NCBI GenBank assembly: GCA_033239525.1
Contig: BSYO01000009.1
Coordinates: forward strand, 13,103,299-13,167,298
From: Nepenthes gracilis
Lineage: Eukaryota > Streptophyta > Magnoliopsida > Caryophyllales > Nepenthaceae
Direction of reading: 5' to 3'
DNA: 64,000 nt
Under the pieces are notes generated by a model that saw nothing but the letters and a program-made list of their open reading frames with translations, did not search any database and was not told where the DNA came from. Positions 25,740 to 35,691 of the stretch are shown piece by piece; the first letter of the stretch is position 1, and every line of letters starts with the position of its first letter. The position numbers and the translations under genes were made by a program.

Positions 25740-26180
25740 ATCAGGTACTTTATATAGTTATTTAATCGTTGGAGCGTAAATACGTGGCCTTTAATTCATA
25801 GTAGTATAATAAGATTTAGAAAATTTTTATGATATCTCATTATTATTGATACCTTTTGAATTTGAAATTCAGTAGAATATATAAGTTGTATTTAGTAGAA
25901 TTTATGAGTTAGATTTAATGAGATTCGAACCATGTGAAACCATAACATTATATTGTTATTCAAATTTAGAGTATGTAGGCCATTTGTACTAATTTGAACC
26001 CAGAAAATTTCTATCTTTCTTATAATGTTTGGATTCAAGGGATCCCTACTATTATTGATGAGATCTGAATTCTATAAAATCTTTTATCTTCATAATATAT
26101 AAGTCTAGTGAAACTTATTCCTGCTGTTATTTTTGAGTTATAGTTGCAATAAGTTATAGAGTCTCAATAGAGCTGATTGT
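25740..26180 (+). repeat. ~440-bp direct repeat, copy right of LTR B
   Basis: Similar to 22,550-22,984 in the same orientation. It ends near a run of ATT/GTT trinucleotides at 26,190-26,255. Confidence 0.75.
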
Positions 26181-26600
26181 TAAACTTATCATTATTATTA
26201 TTATTATTGTTGTTGTTATTATTATTGTTATTGTTGTTTTTATATATCTTAATATTATTTATCGCAGTTGATTATTGCTTATCATAAGTTATTGACTATT
26301 ACCATTTGCTAAGTATCTTGCTAATCCTTACTTTTATTGGCTCTAGTTCGGAGCCGAATTCAAGTTGCTAATAGAGAATCTTTCATTTGATACATAATGT
26401 CATATGGAGAGGATCTAACATGTTAGTAGTTATTTTCTTTGAGTGTTGAAGAGAAATTATTTTGTAGACTGTATAAACATTGTTTTTGGGATAGTTACTC
26501 CAGATAGTTGACTAATGTATCGAGACATTATATTTTTTTTATGTCTCTAAGGCATTAGACTCTTCATGGATACAATCCGTCCTTTATATTTATTTGTATT
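26181..26600. other. Trinucleotide repeat and unassigned DNA
   Basis: An imperfect ATT/GTT microsatellite (26,190-26,255) is followed by AT-rich sequence with no coding frame that I can support. Its mirror copy is at about 47,180-47,630. Confidence 0.6.
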
Positions 26601-27075
26601 TGTTGGGTTGTTGTTAGAAATGTAAACGACCAGGTCATACGGCCAATCAATGTAAATTAAAGAAAAAGATTTATGAAATTTTTAAAGATATTGAACAATT
26701 ATGCAATAATCCAACCACTTTATTACTTAGTGATGAAGAATCTAATGAAAATACAAGTCAAGAAGAAAATTATTTAAATAATATACAATCAAGTTCTTCA
26801 ATTTCTACTGATGAATCAGAAAATGAAAATTTATATTTAGAACAAAATTTATACAATTGTAAATTATAAATTAATATGTTACGAACACAAGATGATAAAA
26901 AATTTTTAATTGATATTATTGATAAAATAGAAGATCCCGATATTAAAAGATAATATTTTCTGAAATTAAAAGAATTATTAACACAAAAACAAACCACCAA
27001 AAATATCAAAGCCAAATTTATAATAAATATTTTATGGGATAAAGATTCCTACTCCATTGACAGAAGGACTCATGT
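26601..27075 (+). pseudogene. EPRV zinc-knuckle fragment, left arm copy
   Basis: The plus strand reads a knuckle of the form C-x2-C-x4-H-x4-C: C(stop)KCKRPGHTANQC at about 26,613-26,655, where a TAG replaces the tryptophan seen in the central copy. It is followed by KLKKKIYE, an acidic serine- and asparagine-rich tract and a lysine-leucine-rich end near 26,990. This is the nucleic-acid-binding C-terminus of a pararetroviral coat protein. It is a short fragment joined at about 26,990-27,080 to unrelated viral sequence, and is repeated inverted at 46,820-47,180. It is non-functional. Confidence 0.8.
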
Positions 27076-27084
27076 AAGATCATA

Positions 27085-27324
27085 TTTGAAAGATCATAAA
27101 ACAACATGTAAACTACAGAAGAACAGAATTATACCAGAATAAGGCTGAATTAAATGGCTAGACTTTGATTGATGAAAGTTGATTACATATTTTGAAAGTT
27201 GGTACAAAGGAAGGAAATTTGTACAAAGAAAGGAAATAAAAATTTACAAAGAAAATAAGAAAGGCTTTAGAAAGGATTTTGGTTTTGCTCTGGTTTTTCT
27301 GGCTAACTTCACTCCTCTTCTGCC
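27085..27324 (-). other. EPRV leader fragment, left arm copy
   Basis: This matches the viral leader seen at 31,545-31,785 in the same orientation, and at 46,525-46,755 inverted. It lies tail-to-tail with the zinc-knuckle fragment, so the order and orientation differ from the virus. It ends abruptly at CTTCTGCC, the inner edge of the inverted repeat. Confidence 0.8.
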
Positions 27325-27618
27325 TTACGACCGGTTTGAAAATTCACTCCTAAGCCGATTTGGATTTCATCATCAAGGAGCCGGTTCTCTCCTCACAAGG
27401 CCGGACTTGATTTTCATCAAGTAAAAGCCAGACTCAATTTTCATCGAAGACATCCGGACCAGATTTTCATCAAGAAAATCTGGACTTGATTAAGGAAGGA
27501 CCGAACTTGATTTTAACTTGAAGCCGAGTTACCTTTCTTATTGCATTTTCCGGTCAACTAGCGTTGACCGGACTCGATGACTGGAATTTTCTATGTTTTT
27601 AAAGTCTGGGTCGTTACA
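27325..27618 (-). mobile_element. Fragment of an unrelated LTR
   Basis: On the minus strand it begins TGTAACGACCCAGACTTT, a start typical of many plant gypsy LTRs, exactly where the viral RT text breaks off. It contains three imperfect units with ATTTTCATCAAG-like text (about 27,405-27,480) and the hairpin CCGGTCAAC-TAGC-GTTGACCGG at 27,551-27,572. No matching end or target duplication is seen, so it is truncated. Confidence 0.45.
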
Positions 27619-28160
27619 AGCATTTTTTAAACCAAAGGGCATGATATTCCATTCATAATGTCCAAAATGGACAGTGAATGCTGTTTTATATCTATCTTTT
27701 TGATTTATTTAGATTTGCCAAAATCTTAATTTCATGTCAAATTTAGAAAAAAATATTGGCATTATATAATCGATTGATTAAATCTCTTTTATTGGGTATT
27801 GGATATTGAATCCATTGGAGGGCTTTATTAAGTGGTTTATAATTAATTACTAATCTAGGGACACCTCTTTCAATTTTAACCTTTTTTATGACATAAAAAG
27901 TAGAACAACTCCAAGGTAATTTTGATGGTCTAATTAATTTCTTATCAAAAAGATCTTGAATTTTTTTTTACAGTATTCTAATAATTCTTGATTCATTTGG
28001 ATAGGTTGGCTTTAGTAGGAAGTTGCGTTTCTGTAAAATCTTTTTCATAAGGTAAGTCTACTTGATATTGTTTTCTATTCCAGAAGGCATTTGGTAAATT
28101 TGAACATACTTCATTTTCAAAAAATTGTTGTAATTTTTTAATTTTTATTTGTAATAATAG
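27619..28160 (-). pseudogene. EPRV reverse transcriptase, truncated
   Basis: On the minus strand the RT text runs towards position 27,619. It includes FSKFDMKLRFWQI-like text near 27,740, then YKTAFTVHFGHYEW and MPFGLKNA at 27,690-27,620. These are the palm motifs shared by Caulimoviridae RTs. The domain stops before the YxDD box, where the LTR fragment begins. Upstream, near 28,130-28,040, the RT N-terminus is broken by stops. It is an inactive viral relic. Confidence 0.85.
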
Positions 28161-28199
28161 ATTATTTAATTGTTGTTCGATATTAACAATTTGTATTTC

Positions 28200-28680
28200 T
28201 TCTTTTAAATAATTGATTTATTTTTTCTTTATTGTTATTAAATTAATTTGACGATATATTGATGTTGCTTGTAATTCCTGGATTTCTTTTTGTTCTATAG
28301 GATGAATAAAAGGGAAAAGAATTTTGTTTGCTAATACTTGTGTAGATAAACTTTCTACAGTTGCTTTAAAAGGATAAATTTGTGTGAAAAAAGATGTACC
28401 ACGTATAATATCTTGAGACAAATCTTTTACTAGAATAAAAGTTAATTTAAAACAATGTCCTTGATTACATATAGCAACATTTGTTAATTTATATTGAATA
28501 TTTAACTTAGATCCACTAGCAGTATGTAATATTTCAGTAGTTTTTTTATAACATTTAATTAGTATTAATCCTTCTTGAATACAATTTTGATCTGCACCTG
28601 TGTCAAGTAAAGCAATTAATTTTAAATGATTTTCATTATTAATTACTAATGTAATTTGAGTATACCATTTTTAAAAATTA
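28200..28680 (-). pseudogene. EPRV aspartic protease domain
   Basis: The minus strand reads IALLDTGADQNCIQEG at about 28,617-28,573, the retroviral-type protease active site D-T-G-A. It is followed by a beta-rich stretch and IIRGTSFF near 28,400, the usual second landmark of caulimovirid proteases. An open stretch continues to 28,218. The protease would cleave the capsid-polymerase polyprotein. A stop near 28,670 separates it from the upstream coiled-coil region. Confidence 0.85.
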
Positions 28681-28699
28681 ATTTTGATTATTAATTGTA

Positions 28700-28960
28700 A
28701 ATATTGATTGTCAGGTTGTTTTAGTTGTGAAGATGATGGGTCAGTAGGTAGAGGAGGTTCAAAATTTTGTTTATTTTCTAATATTGCTATTCTTGTATCT
28801 GATTGGAGTTCATTCAATTTTATTTCTTGCAATTGGCTTTTTAATATTTTTACTTCATCTTTAATTAGTTTTATTTCTTCCTGTAAATCTCCTGTTGTGA
28901 CTTGATGAAATAGAGAGGGAGTAGGATATTTTTTAAATATTTTTGTTAAGTTGAAAGGTT
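28700..28960 (-). pseudogene. EPRV coiled-coil region upstream of protease
   Basis: On the minus strand 28,905-28,757 encodes a heptad-like stretch with alternating I/L and K/E: EEIKLIKDEVKILKSQLQEI, then RIAILENKQ. A coiled coil between coat and protease could serve for multimerisation or binding a partner, as virion-associated proteins do in caulimoviruses; this role is inference. Confidence 0.6.
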
Positions 28961-29089
28961 CAATATTTTTGGTGGTTTATTTTTGTGTTAATAATTCTTT
29001 TAATTTCAGAAAATATTATCTTTTAATATCAAGATCTTCTATTTTATCAATAATATCAAGTAAAAATTCTTTATCATCTTGTGTTCGTA

Positions 29090-29520
29090 ATATATTAATT
29101 TATAATTTACAATTGCATAAATTTTTTTCTAAATCTAAATTTTCATTTTCTAATTCAACAGTAGAAATTGAAGAACTTGATTGTATATTATTTAAATCAT
29201 TTTCTTTTTGGCATGTATTTTCATTAGATTCTTCATTACTAAGTAATAAAGTGGTCAAATTATTGCATAATTGTTCATTATCTTTAAAATTTTCATAAAT
29301 CTTTTTCTTTAATTTACATTGATTGGTCATATGACCTGGTTGTTTACATTTCCAACATAGAAGTTTGGATTGATAGTCTTGGTTTGAATTTTTTGATTCT
29401 TTATGTGATTTAGATTTAGGTTTAGATTTAAAATGTGATTTTTTTATATTAGATTTGTAATAAGTATTTTGAGGTTGATAAATTTTATTTAAATATTTAA
29501 AAGCTTTAAATTTTTAGTGT
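29090..29520 (-). pseudogene. EPRV coat protein C-terminus with CCHC zinc knuckle
   Basis: The minus strand reads a lysine- and serine-rich stretch near 29,510-29,380, then the canonical knuckle CWKCKQPGHMTNQC at about 29,358-29,317 (C-x2-C-x4-H-x4-C). An acidic serine-rich tail follows, ending with CNCKL and a stop near 29,100. This is the nucleic-acid-binding end of caulimovirid coat proteins. It is the intact version of the fragments in both arms (26,601-27,075 and 46,820-47,180). Confidence 0.88.
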
Positions 29521-30240
29521 GACGGTGCTTTTAATTTTTTCATTCTATATTGATAACAGAATGAGCCAAGTTGAGATTTAAATTGTTTATTATCTTTAGT
29601 GAGTTTATTACGTTTTTTATAGTCTTGACATAATTGTAATCCTTCTTTTTTTAATAAATGCAAATAGTTGTCCATAACTAATATTAGACCATTGTATGCG
29701 ACCTCCACCAAAATATATGAGCTTAGTAAGAATTCTTTTGGCAAAAATAGTAGGAAGTCCAGCAACAAATCTTTCTTTCCAGAAAGGTTCATTGCAGTCT
29801 CTTCTATAGAAAATATGAGTGGTAAAAATATCTTTATACCAGCTAAAATCTTGAAATGTTGGATATTTGAGATTTGTTAATATGATTTTGGAACTAATTA
29901 ATTCATCTTCAGGGTTACCTAAAAATATTTGACTAAGAGTGACTATAAGTATTTCTAAAGAGTTTTCTTGTTGAATAAATTAAATTAGGTCCTTCTTGTT
30001 GAATATTCTCTACATGATTCATAATATGGTTTCGTTCATGTGGAGTTAATGCATTATCCCACCAGAATCTAAGGGTGCCAGTGGATCCAATTAAAATATA
30101 TTTTATAGCCATGTATTCTGACATATTATTAACTGCTCGATAAGCTACAGAGAACGTTCCCATTTCATGAAACATGCATGTAATTTCATATTCAGATTTG
30201 CCTTTAATATTCCATTCATGTATAGCACGAGGATCATAAG
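29520..30240 (-). pseudogene. EPRV coat protein core
   Basis: The minus strand starts from a DPRAIHEWNI-type segment near 30,235. It continues through FHEMGTFSVAYRAV and MSEYMAIKYI (about 30,175-30,100) and the tryptophan-rich FWWDNALTPHE, then NEPFWKERFVAGLPT at about 29,795-29,750. The W-x-x-R-F-x-x-GLP element is the landmark before the zinc knuckle in Caulimoviridae coats. Two or three shifts and stops break it. Assignment as coat is from these landmarks and the position before the knuckle. Confidence 0.75.
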
Positions 30241-31243
30241 TTTTTTAAGAATATTAATTTCTTTCTTTCTATTGAATATTAGGTGTTGTTGGTCTTGGAT
30301 AATAATTTTTTATTAGAGAAGTTTATATAGGTTGAATTTTAGTAATGTTTTGATCATCATTTTCAAGAGTTATATCAGGTATTTGGTTTATTGTTTGAAC
30401 TATATGAAATATTTTAGGTGTAGATGTAGAGAAAGATGGTAAATTATTTATTTTATTTGTTAAATTTTCTAGCAAAAGTTCTGTACGAGTTTGAGGAAAT
30501 TCTAATGTTCTAACCGTAGGTAGAGGTGATTTTTCTAATAGTGTAATAGTATATGGAAATTGTTAATTATTATTAATAGATTTATTTTGAATAATATGTT
30601 CAATTCTATCAACTTATTTAGCAATTGTATGTAATATTTGAGAATAATAATTATTTTGTTCATAAATTATTTTAATATCTTCTAATTGTGTATTACTATT
30701 ATTATTACGATCATCTCCAATTTTAAACGGAGAAGCCTGAATAATTAAATTATCTTTGATTATTTTTAAACCAGTTAATGGAGGATGAACAGATATAATC
30801 TGTTGTCCATTAATGGTTTTCCATGTGGAAGTAATTCTTTCATTAGTATTTATTTATTACGTATTTAATTTTAATTTATTTCTTATATATAGAATAAACC
30901 ATATAAAAAACGGTAAATTTTGTTTGAGTAAATACATCGTTTGTTTCCACAGAAGTCTATATTCTTCTATTTGTTTTTTAGTAAACGTATTAAAAAATCA
31001 ATTTCTAAGATTATTATTATTTCCTAGTATAAATTCTTTTCTAAGTGAATCTAAATCAAGAATAATATTATTTTTAAAATCAATAACTTTGACAGAAGAA
31101 AATGTTTCCATGGTTTGATGGGTCAAAGTCCAGTCAGGATAATTCTGAACATTATTAGGTATAATGAGTGATTCTCTAGTGTTTGTTATTGTACTATAAT
31201 TCGAATTACTACTCCTAAATACTCATCTTAGTCTCGAAGCCAT
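30240..31243 (-). pseudogene. N-terminal part of EPRV polyprotein, function unclear
   Basis: The probable first ATG is at 31,243 on the minus strand (MASRL), 258 nt after the primer site. The stretch is lysine- and asparagine-rich with several stops and has no recognised motif; a 30K-type movement protein signature is not visible. It contains 22 nt that occur again at 35,696-35,717, beginning TCAGAATTAT and ending GACTGGACT. It leads into the coat core without a long gap. Confidence 0.5.
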
Positions 31244-31501
31244 TTTCAAGATTTTCTATAAATGATGCATAAAACTAAATTTCCTACAGATGATGCATAA
31301 CCTTTACTTAAAAACTTAGTGAAACAGGAACACCCCCGACAAACAACGCCCTTTTATCACCTCGACGGGCAAACATATCGGTTCACAGGTTTGAACGCTC
31401 CTTATCGTTTCCAAAGCTATCATGCAAGTGATTATGCCTTACTCAAATGTATAAAAAGTAGCGTATTTATGCCTTATACCATGCAGAAAAAAAATAAATG
31501 T

Positions 31502-31514
31502 GGCTCTGATACCA
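31502..31514 (-). other. EPRV primer binding site, tRNA-Met
   Basis: TGGTATCAGAGCC on the minus strand is exactly the sequence complementary to the 3' end of initiator tRNA-Met, used by Caulimoviridae to prime first-strand synthesis. It lies between the leader and the polyprotein start and fixes the direction of the viral unit as minus. Confidence 0.9.
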
Positions 31515-31800
31515 AATCTGTATGCAGGATCGTATTTCAAAGATCATAAAACATCACGTAAACTAGAGAAGAACAGAATTATACAATAATAAGGCTGAAT
31601 TAAATGGCTGGACTTTGATTGATGAAAGTTGATTACATATTTCAAAAGTTGGTACAAAAAAAAGGAAATTTGTACAAAGAAAGGAAATGAAAATTTACAA
31701 AGAAAATAAGAAAGGCTTTAGAAAGGATTTTGGTTTTGCTCTGGTTTTTTCTGGATAACTTCACTCCTCTTCTGCCTCTGCCTTCAAGTGACAGGAGGAA
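31515..31800 (-). other. EPRV leader between promoter and primer site
   Basis: Transcribed leader of about 290 nt inferred from the TATA-like box at 31,801-31,813. It is conserved in all three viral copies (27,085-27,324; here; 46,500-46,755). No ORF of note. Confidence 0.65.
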
Positions 31801-32225
31801 TCTTTTAAATAGACGTCCTTGATTGTTCTACACCGTTGATTGTTGAAATAATTGAATAGAATCTGAACCGTTGATAATTAGCATTATAATTGCCAAGAAT
31901 CAATTCTGTTTTGCGTCTTGTCATCCGTAATTGCGAATTTGTCCTCATATGTGATCATTGGTTGTCCTTTGATTATGACAATTCTATTAATTGACTTTGG
32001 TCAATTTGATGAATAGTACTGCATAGTGTTTCCATAGTGTTTGCATATTGTCTACATAGTGTCTACATAGTAATTGCATAATATGAACGCTTTGAAATTC
32101 TGATCTCCATGCATAGTGCGCTTCATAATTGTATGTTAGAGATTTTGAATATTTGCGCTAACGTATGATCATCTTTTTTGCTAAATAGTACCAAATAGTG
32201 TCTGCATAGTGCTGCATAGTAGTTT
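31801..32225 (-). promoter_or_regulatory. EPRV intergenic region and promoter, central copy
   Basis: On the minus strand a TATA-like CTATTTAAAAGA lies at 31,813-31,801. About 100 nt upstream is GATGACAAGACGC (31,925-31,913), the half of an as-1-like element kept in this copy. Further upstream are repeated ATGCAG/ATGTAG-containing units (CACTATGTAGACACTATGTAG at about 32,070-32,050). It is homologous to 46,165-46,500 (plus strand) and, for its upstream half, to 35,205-35,480. The layout resembles the large intergenic region of caulimoviruses. Confidence 0.75.
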
Positions 32226-33900
32226 TTATGCATTAAGAGTTAGGGATTTTTTTTTTAGGCCATTCAGAGACTGAATGGAATCCTGGGCATAACCGGCAAC
32301 ATATGGAGGCTGTGGACTAGCCGTACGTGATGATGGTTGAGTAGATGAATCTGATGTTGGATCATCTTCCGAGATGTCAACCCATTGGGTCTTAAAGTCT
32401 TGGACTTGCTTTAAGAGTTGTTGATGTATTTGAGCCATCTGGACCATCATTGTATCTAATTGGGTCTTCTAGGGTTCCATTTGCTTGGTAACTTTAGAAG
32501 ATCGTTTGGAGGAGACAGATAAAGTTGGAGATCCAATAATTTGGGGACTTTGTGATTTTGACTTGGAAGTACTTGGTATAACTGGGTGTTCTGAAATATA
32601 ATGCGTTGGTGTAGTTGGCAAGATTTTTGAGGCAATTTTTATAGTCTAGGCTAAATCTTGGTTTTTCTTGTAATTAGATCAATCTAGGTGTAATTAATCA
32701 TGACATAGTCGAATTTATCCCGCCATTTGATTCTGAATTCTCGAACAATAGAGAGAGGAATATTTTGAATAGTTACTGGTAGATCTTCATAATACTGATG
32801 ACAAGTAAAGTGCCATGACATAATCCATAGGACTTCATAATCAATATGGAAACCGATTATTCTGTGTGGTAAGAACATATCTTTGTATACTCTTCATAAT
32901 TCATCCTTACATTGTTAACACCTCTTGGATAAAGGACTGGTAATGCTCCAAGTAAATCCACCATTTCTGTAAACTATATTGGTAATAGTTTTGGACAGGT
33001 TTTGTCGAATCGGATAAACCAGGAATGAGTATATGACCGGAGGTAAAAAGTATTAAACCATTCTTCTTTGTAATCTTGGTAATTGTATCCTTTTGGTTGA
33101 TAATGAACAGGAAAAGGATTAGTATCCTAAATGTTAAGTCCAATATTTTGGAAAAGTTTAACATGTTTGATTTTGATAGTAGAAAAGGTAATGGCATTGT
33201 CTCGAGGATTGCGGTGATATTTGACCTCAATAGAATCGAAATCAATTAAGATTAATTCATAGTACTGTTGAGTTTTAGAAACATCCGCAGTTTGGTATAA
33301 ACAATTAGGATAAAACATTTTGTTTGTCAAGATAATGAGCTCATTTTGTAACGGTTTTTGATAGTAAGAGGTCAGAGCAATATGAAGTTTTTGTGGTTTG
33401 GAAATATAATTGTTATCATTAGAAGTAGGAATTGGTTGAGTAGACGAGAAAGTGGGAGTGACAGCTTCCTTGAAACTTAGTGGTGAAAATTCACGTAAGG
33501 TTGTACATTTGTTGGAGGTTGGTATAATCTGTGGTTTAGACATTGCATAATCATGGACGGATTGTTTTGGTGTTTGCTTTACTGGAGTATAAAAAAATGG
33601 AATGTCCTTCTCTTTTTCTTTAGGAGGCATAGCTTCCTGTAAAAATTCTTTTATTAAACTACCTAAAATATGTGATTCAATAAATTGTTCAATGTCAAAA
33701 TATGTTTGACATTGTACGAAAGTAAAATCTTTTATGTCTTTGTGTAAACTAATATAAATATTTTGATAAACAAGATGATGGACAAAATTATTTTGATTTT
33801 TTGATATGTAAAAAACTCCTTTGTTAAAATATGAAAAATAATTAGATGAATGAAATGGTAATGCTCTACATATAGGAAACTTTATATAGTCTAATGTGTT
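32226..33900 (-). pseudogene. EPRV-associated ORF, uncharacterised, tryptophan-rich domain
   Basis: An open stretch precedes the ATG at 33,630 (MPPKEKEKDIPFF) in the same frame back to about 33,895, so the true start may be upstream. The product has a lysine/proline-rich linker, then YYQKPLQNELIIL, and after a stop near 33,128 and frame changes an aromatic domain: YNYQDYKEEWFNTFYL, HSWFIRFDK and LLPIWFTEMV (about 33,080-32,980), then WIMSWHF (32,835-32,815) and REFRIKWRDKFDY (32,722-32,684). It ends with a polar serine-rich tail, stopping at 32,226 just before the intergenic region. I recall similar W-rich sequences beside plant pararetroviral elements but know no function. It is broken by at least three stops. 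Confidence 0.55.
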
Positions 33901-35214
33901 GTATTTCTACCATAGATTCTGTATTATTTTTTATATATGTTTCTGATTGCATAATTGATTCTAAGTTTTTAGCATCAAATTCTGTATTAGAATATTTATT
34001 ATTTTTAATCATTAATTTTATTGATTTAATTTTAGTATGTTTGTAATTTTTCATAATTATCTTTGTTGGCTTAAGTTTTAAGATAAAAGATTTTCTAAAA
34101 TCTTTCATATTTATGAAATATTTTTGTAAGTGAAAATTACTTGGTATTTGATTCAAATATTTAGTAATGATTGATTTTTGAAGATATTTTAAAAATCTAA
34201 TTACTTTTAGAAATAACTTGGGTTTAGAGATCCTTCATTTATAATTTTTAATTAGTTGCTTATTTATTTGATTTATTATTCGTTTGGCTAAGGTCTGTCT
34301 TTCATAATATTATCTTTTACTATATTTTGAAAAAATATTTATTTTTTTAAAATTATTTTTATTAAGGTTATGATTTATTCTTCTTTTATTTTGATCATAC
34401 TGTAGTTTTATTTTCTTAGTTTGATTTACTAAATTATATTATGATAGCTTTTTTTTTTTCAATTTCTGTGTCACGATATAATTGTATTAAATTTTTATTA
34501 ATTAATTCATTGTAAATTTGTTTTTGCAATAATGAGTTGTCTTTATTATTGAATTGAGTTAGAATATTATTATTTATTTGTAATTTATTTGAGATTCCTG
34601 ATTGATTTTTAAATGTTAAAATATCAGTTTTATATTTCTGTGTTGTTAATTCTTTTCGAGAATTAAAATAATATTGCATAAATGAATTATATAGTTTATT
34701 ATCAGATAATATGTTATCAAATATTAGTTTGTAATTTGTCTGATAATTATATTGAATATTTATTTTTATGTTATTCTTAAGAAATAATTGATAATTTACT
34801 ATACTTGTTGGAGTTATTTTAGAATATTCATTCTTTATCAGAGTGATTTTTTACTAATGTAATATTATTATGATTTTGTTTAATTTCTAAACTTGTATTT
34901 ATTCTATCTTTATTAATTTTTGAATATATTTATTTTGGTAATTCTTTTTGTGAAAAGATAAAATAATTATTTATAATTAAAGTATATAATCTTATATCAG
35001 ATAAGATATTGTTTAATCTTATAGTATATGAGTTCTGAAAATTATCGTCATATAAATTTTTAATAATTATTTTATTTTGATCTTTGCACAGGGAAAATGT
35101 TAATTGATTAATGTATCTAACAATTTCTTTATTTAAAATATTTTGTTTAAGTTCTAATTCTGTAGATAAATTAGACTTATTTTCTTTCTTTTGTTTCTCC
35201 TCATATGTGATCAT
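33900..35214 (-). pseudogene. EPRV-associated N/K-rich ORF(s), uncharacterised
   Basis: Three minus-strand frames: 35,214-34,930 (MITYEEKQK), 34,679-34,434 and 34,156-33,866. All are rich in N, K and I. The first two share a module: NNILSDIRLYTL followed by YFIFSQKEL in one, and NILSDNKLYNSF followed by YYFNSRKEL in the other, with LELKQ/LEIKQ text upstream of each. This suggests an internal duplication. The first ATG lies inside the truncated intergenic region copy. By position it could include a movement protein, but I see no 30K motif and make no functional claim. Confidence 0.45.
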
Positions 35215-35480
35215 TAGTCGTCCTTTGATTAAGACAATTCTGTTTATTGTCTTTGGTCAATTTGATGAATAGTATTACATAGTGTCTACATAGTGTCTGC
35301 ATAATATTTGTATAGTGATTGCATAATTGAACGCTTTGAAATTCTGATCTCCATGCATAGTGCTCTTCATAATTGTATGTTAGAGATTTTGAATGTCTGC
35401 ACCAATGTATGATCATCTTTTTTGCTAAATAGTACCAAATAGTATCTGCATAGTGCTGCATAGTACTTTTCATAAATATG
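35205..35480 (-). promoter_or_regulatory. EPRV intergenic region, truncated copy
   Basis: On the minus strand it matches the upstream half of the central intergenic region (about 32,225-31,945), including the GCAAAAAAGATGATCATAC text and CATAGTGTCTACATAGTG repeats on the plus strand at 35,278-35,297. It breaks off after ATGATCACATATGAGGA, before the as-1-like part and the TATA box, and joins the ORF at 35,214. Confidence 0.75.
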
Positions 35481-35691
35481 TTGCAGAATTTCATCTCAGT
35501 ACTTTGAAATTTTCTTCTGATAAAATTTTTGATATTTAATGTGGCCTGACAGAAATAATGAAATATTTTTATAAAGTCCGTCTGTCCACATGAAGAGTCC
35601 TTTTGCCATGAAGAGTCCTTCTGTCAATGGAGTAGGAATCTTTATCCTATAAAATATTTATTATAAATTTAGCTTTGCCTGTTGATGTTAA
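35481..35691. other. Rearranged junction sequence
   Basis: Between the truncated intergenic region and the RNase H frame. It includes a short direct repeat with the text ATGAAGAGTCCTT (35,589 and 35,611) and a 65-bp piece (about 35,615-35,680) that also occurs at 46,757-46,820 and, inverted, at 27,010-27,080. Confidence 0.6.

Larger units (their letters stand above)
1..27324 (+). repeat. Left arm of a large inverted repeat
   Basis: Read from position 1 inwards, this stretch matches the reverse complement of 63,240 down to 46,525. Examples: the gypsy RNase H text at 1-220 matches 63,240-63,020, the LTR start at 1,479 matches 61,763, the segment at 22,980-23,060 matches 50,830-50,760, and the EPRV zinc-knuckle text at 26,620-26,990 matches 47,180-46,820. 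The only large interruption is the 17.6-kb LTR element at 2,375-19,980, so the arm is about 9.7 kb without it. Arms differ by scattered substitutions and small indels. Homology ends inside at about 27,324, within viral leader sequence. Position 1 is inside the arm, so it probably extends beyond the window. Confidence 0.92.

Noticed and set aside
31502..31514. tRNA-like sequence TGGTATCAGAGCC
   Set aside because: Only the 3' acceptor complement is present, with no cloverleaf. It is a retroviral-type primer binding site.
33127..35214. 30K movement protein assignment for the second EPRV ORF set
   Set aside because: The position is suggestive, but I cannot see the conserved 30K motifs, so no function is claimed.
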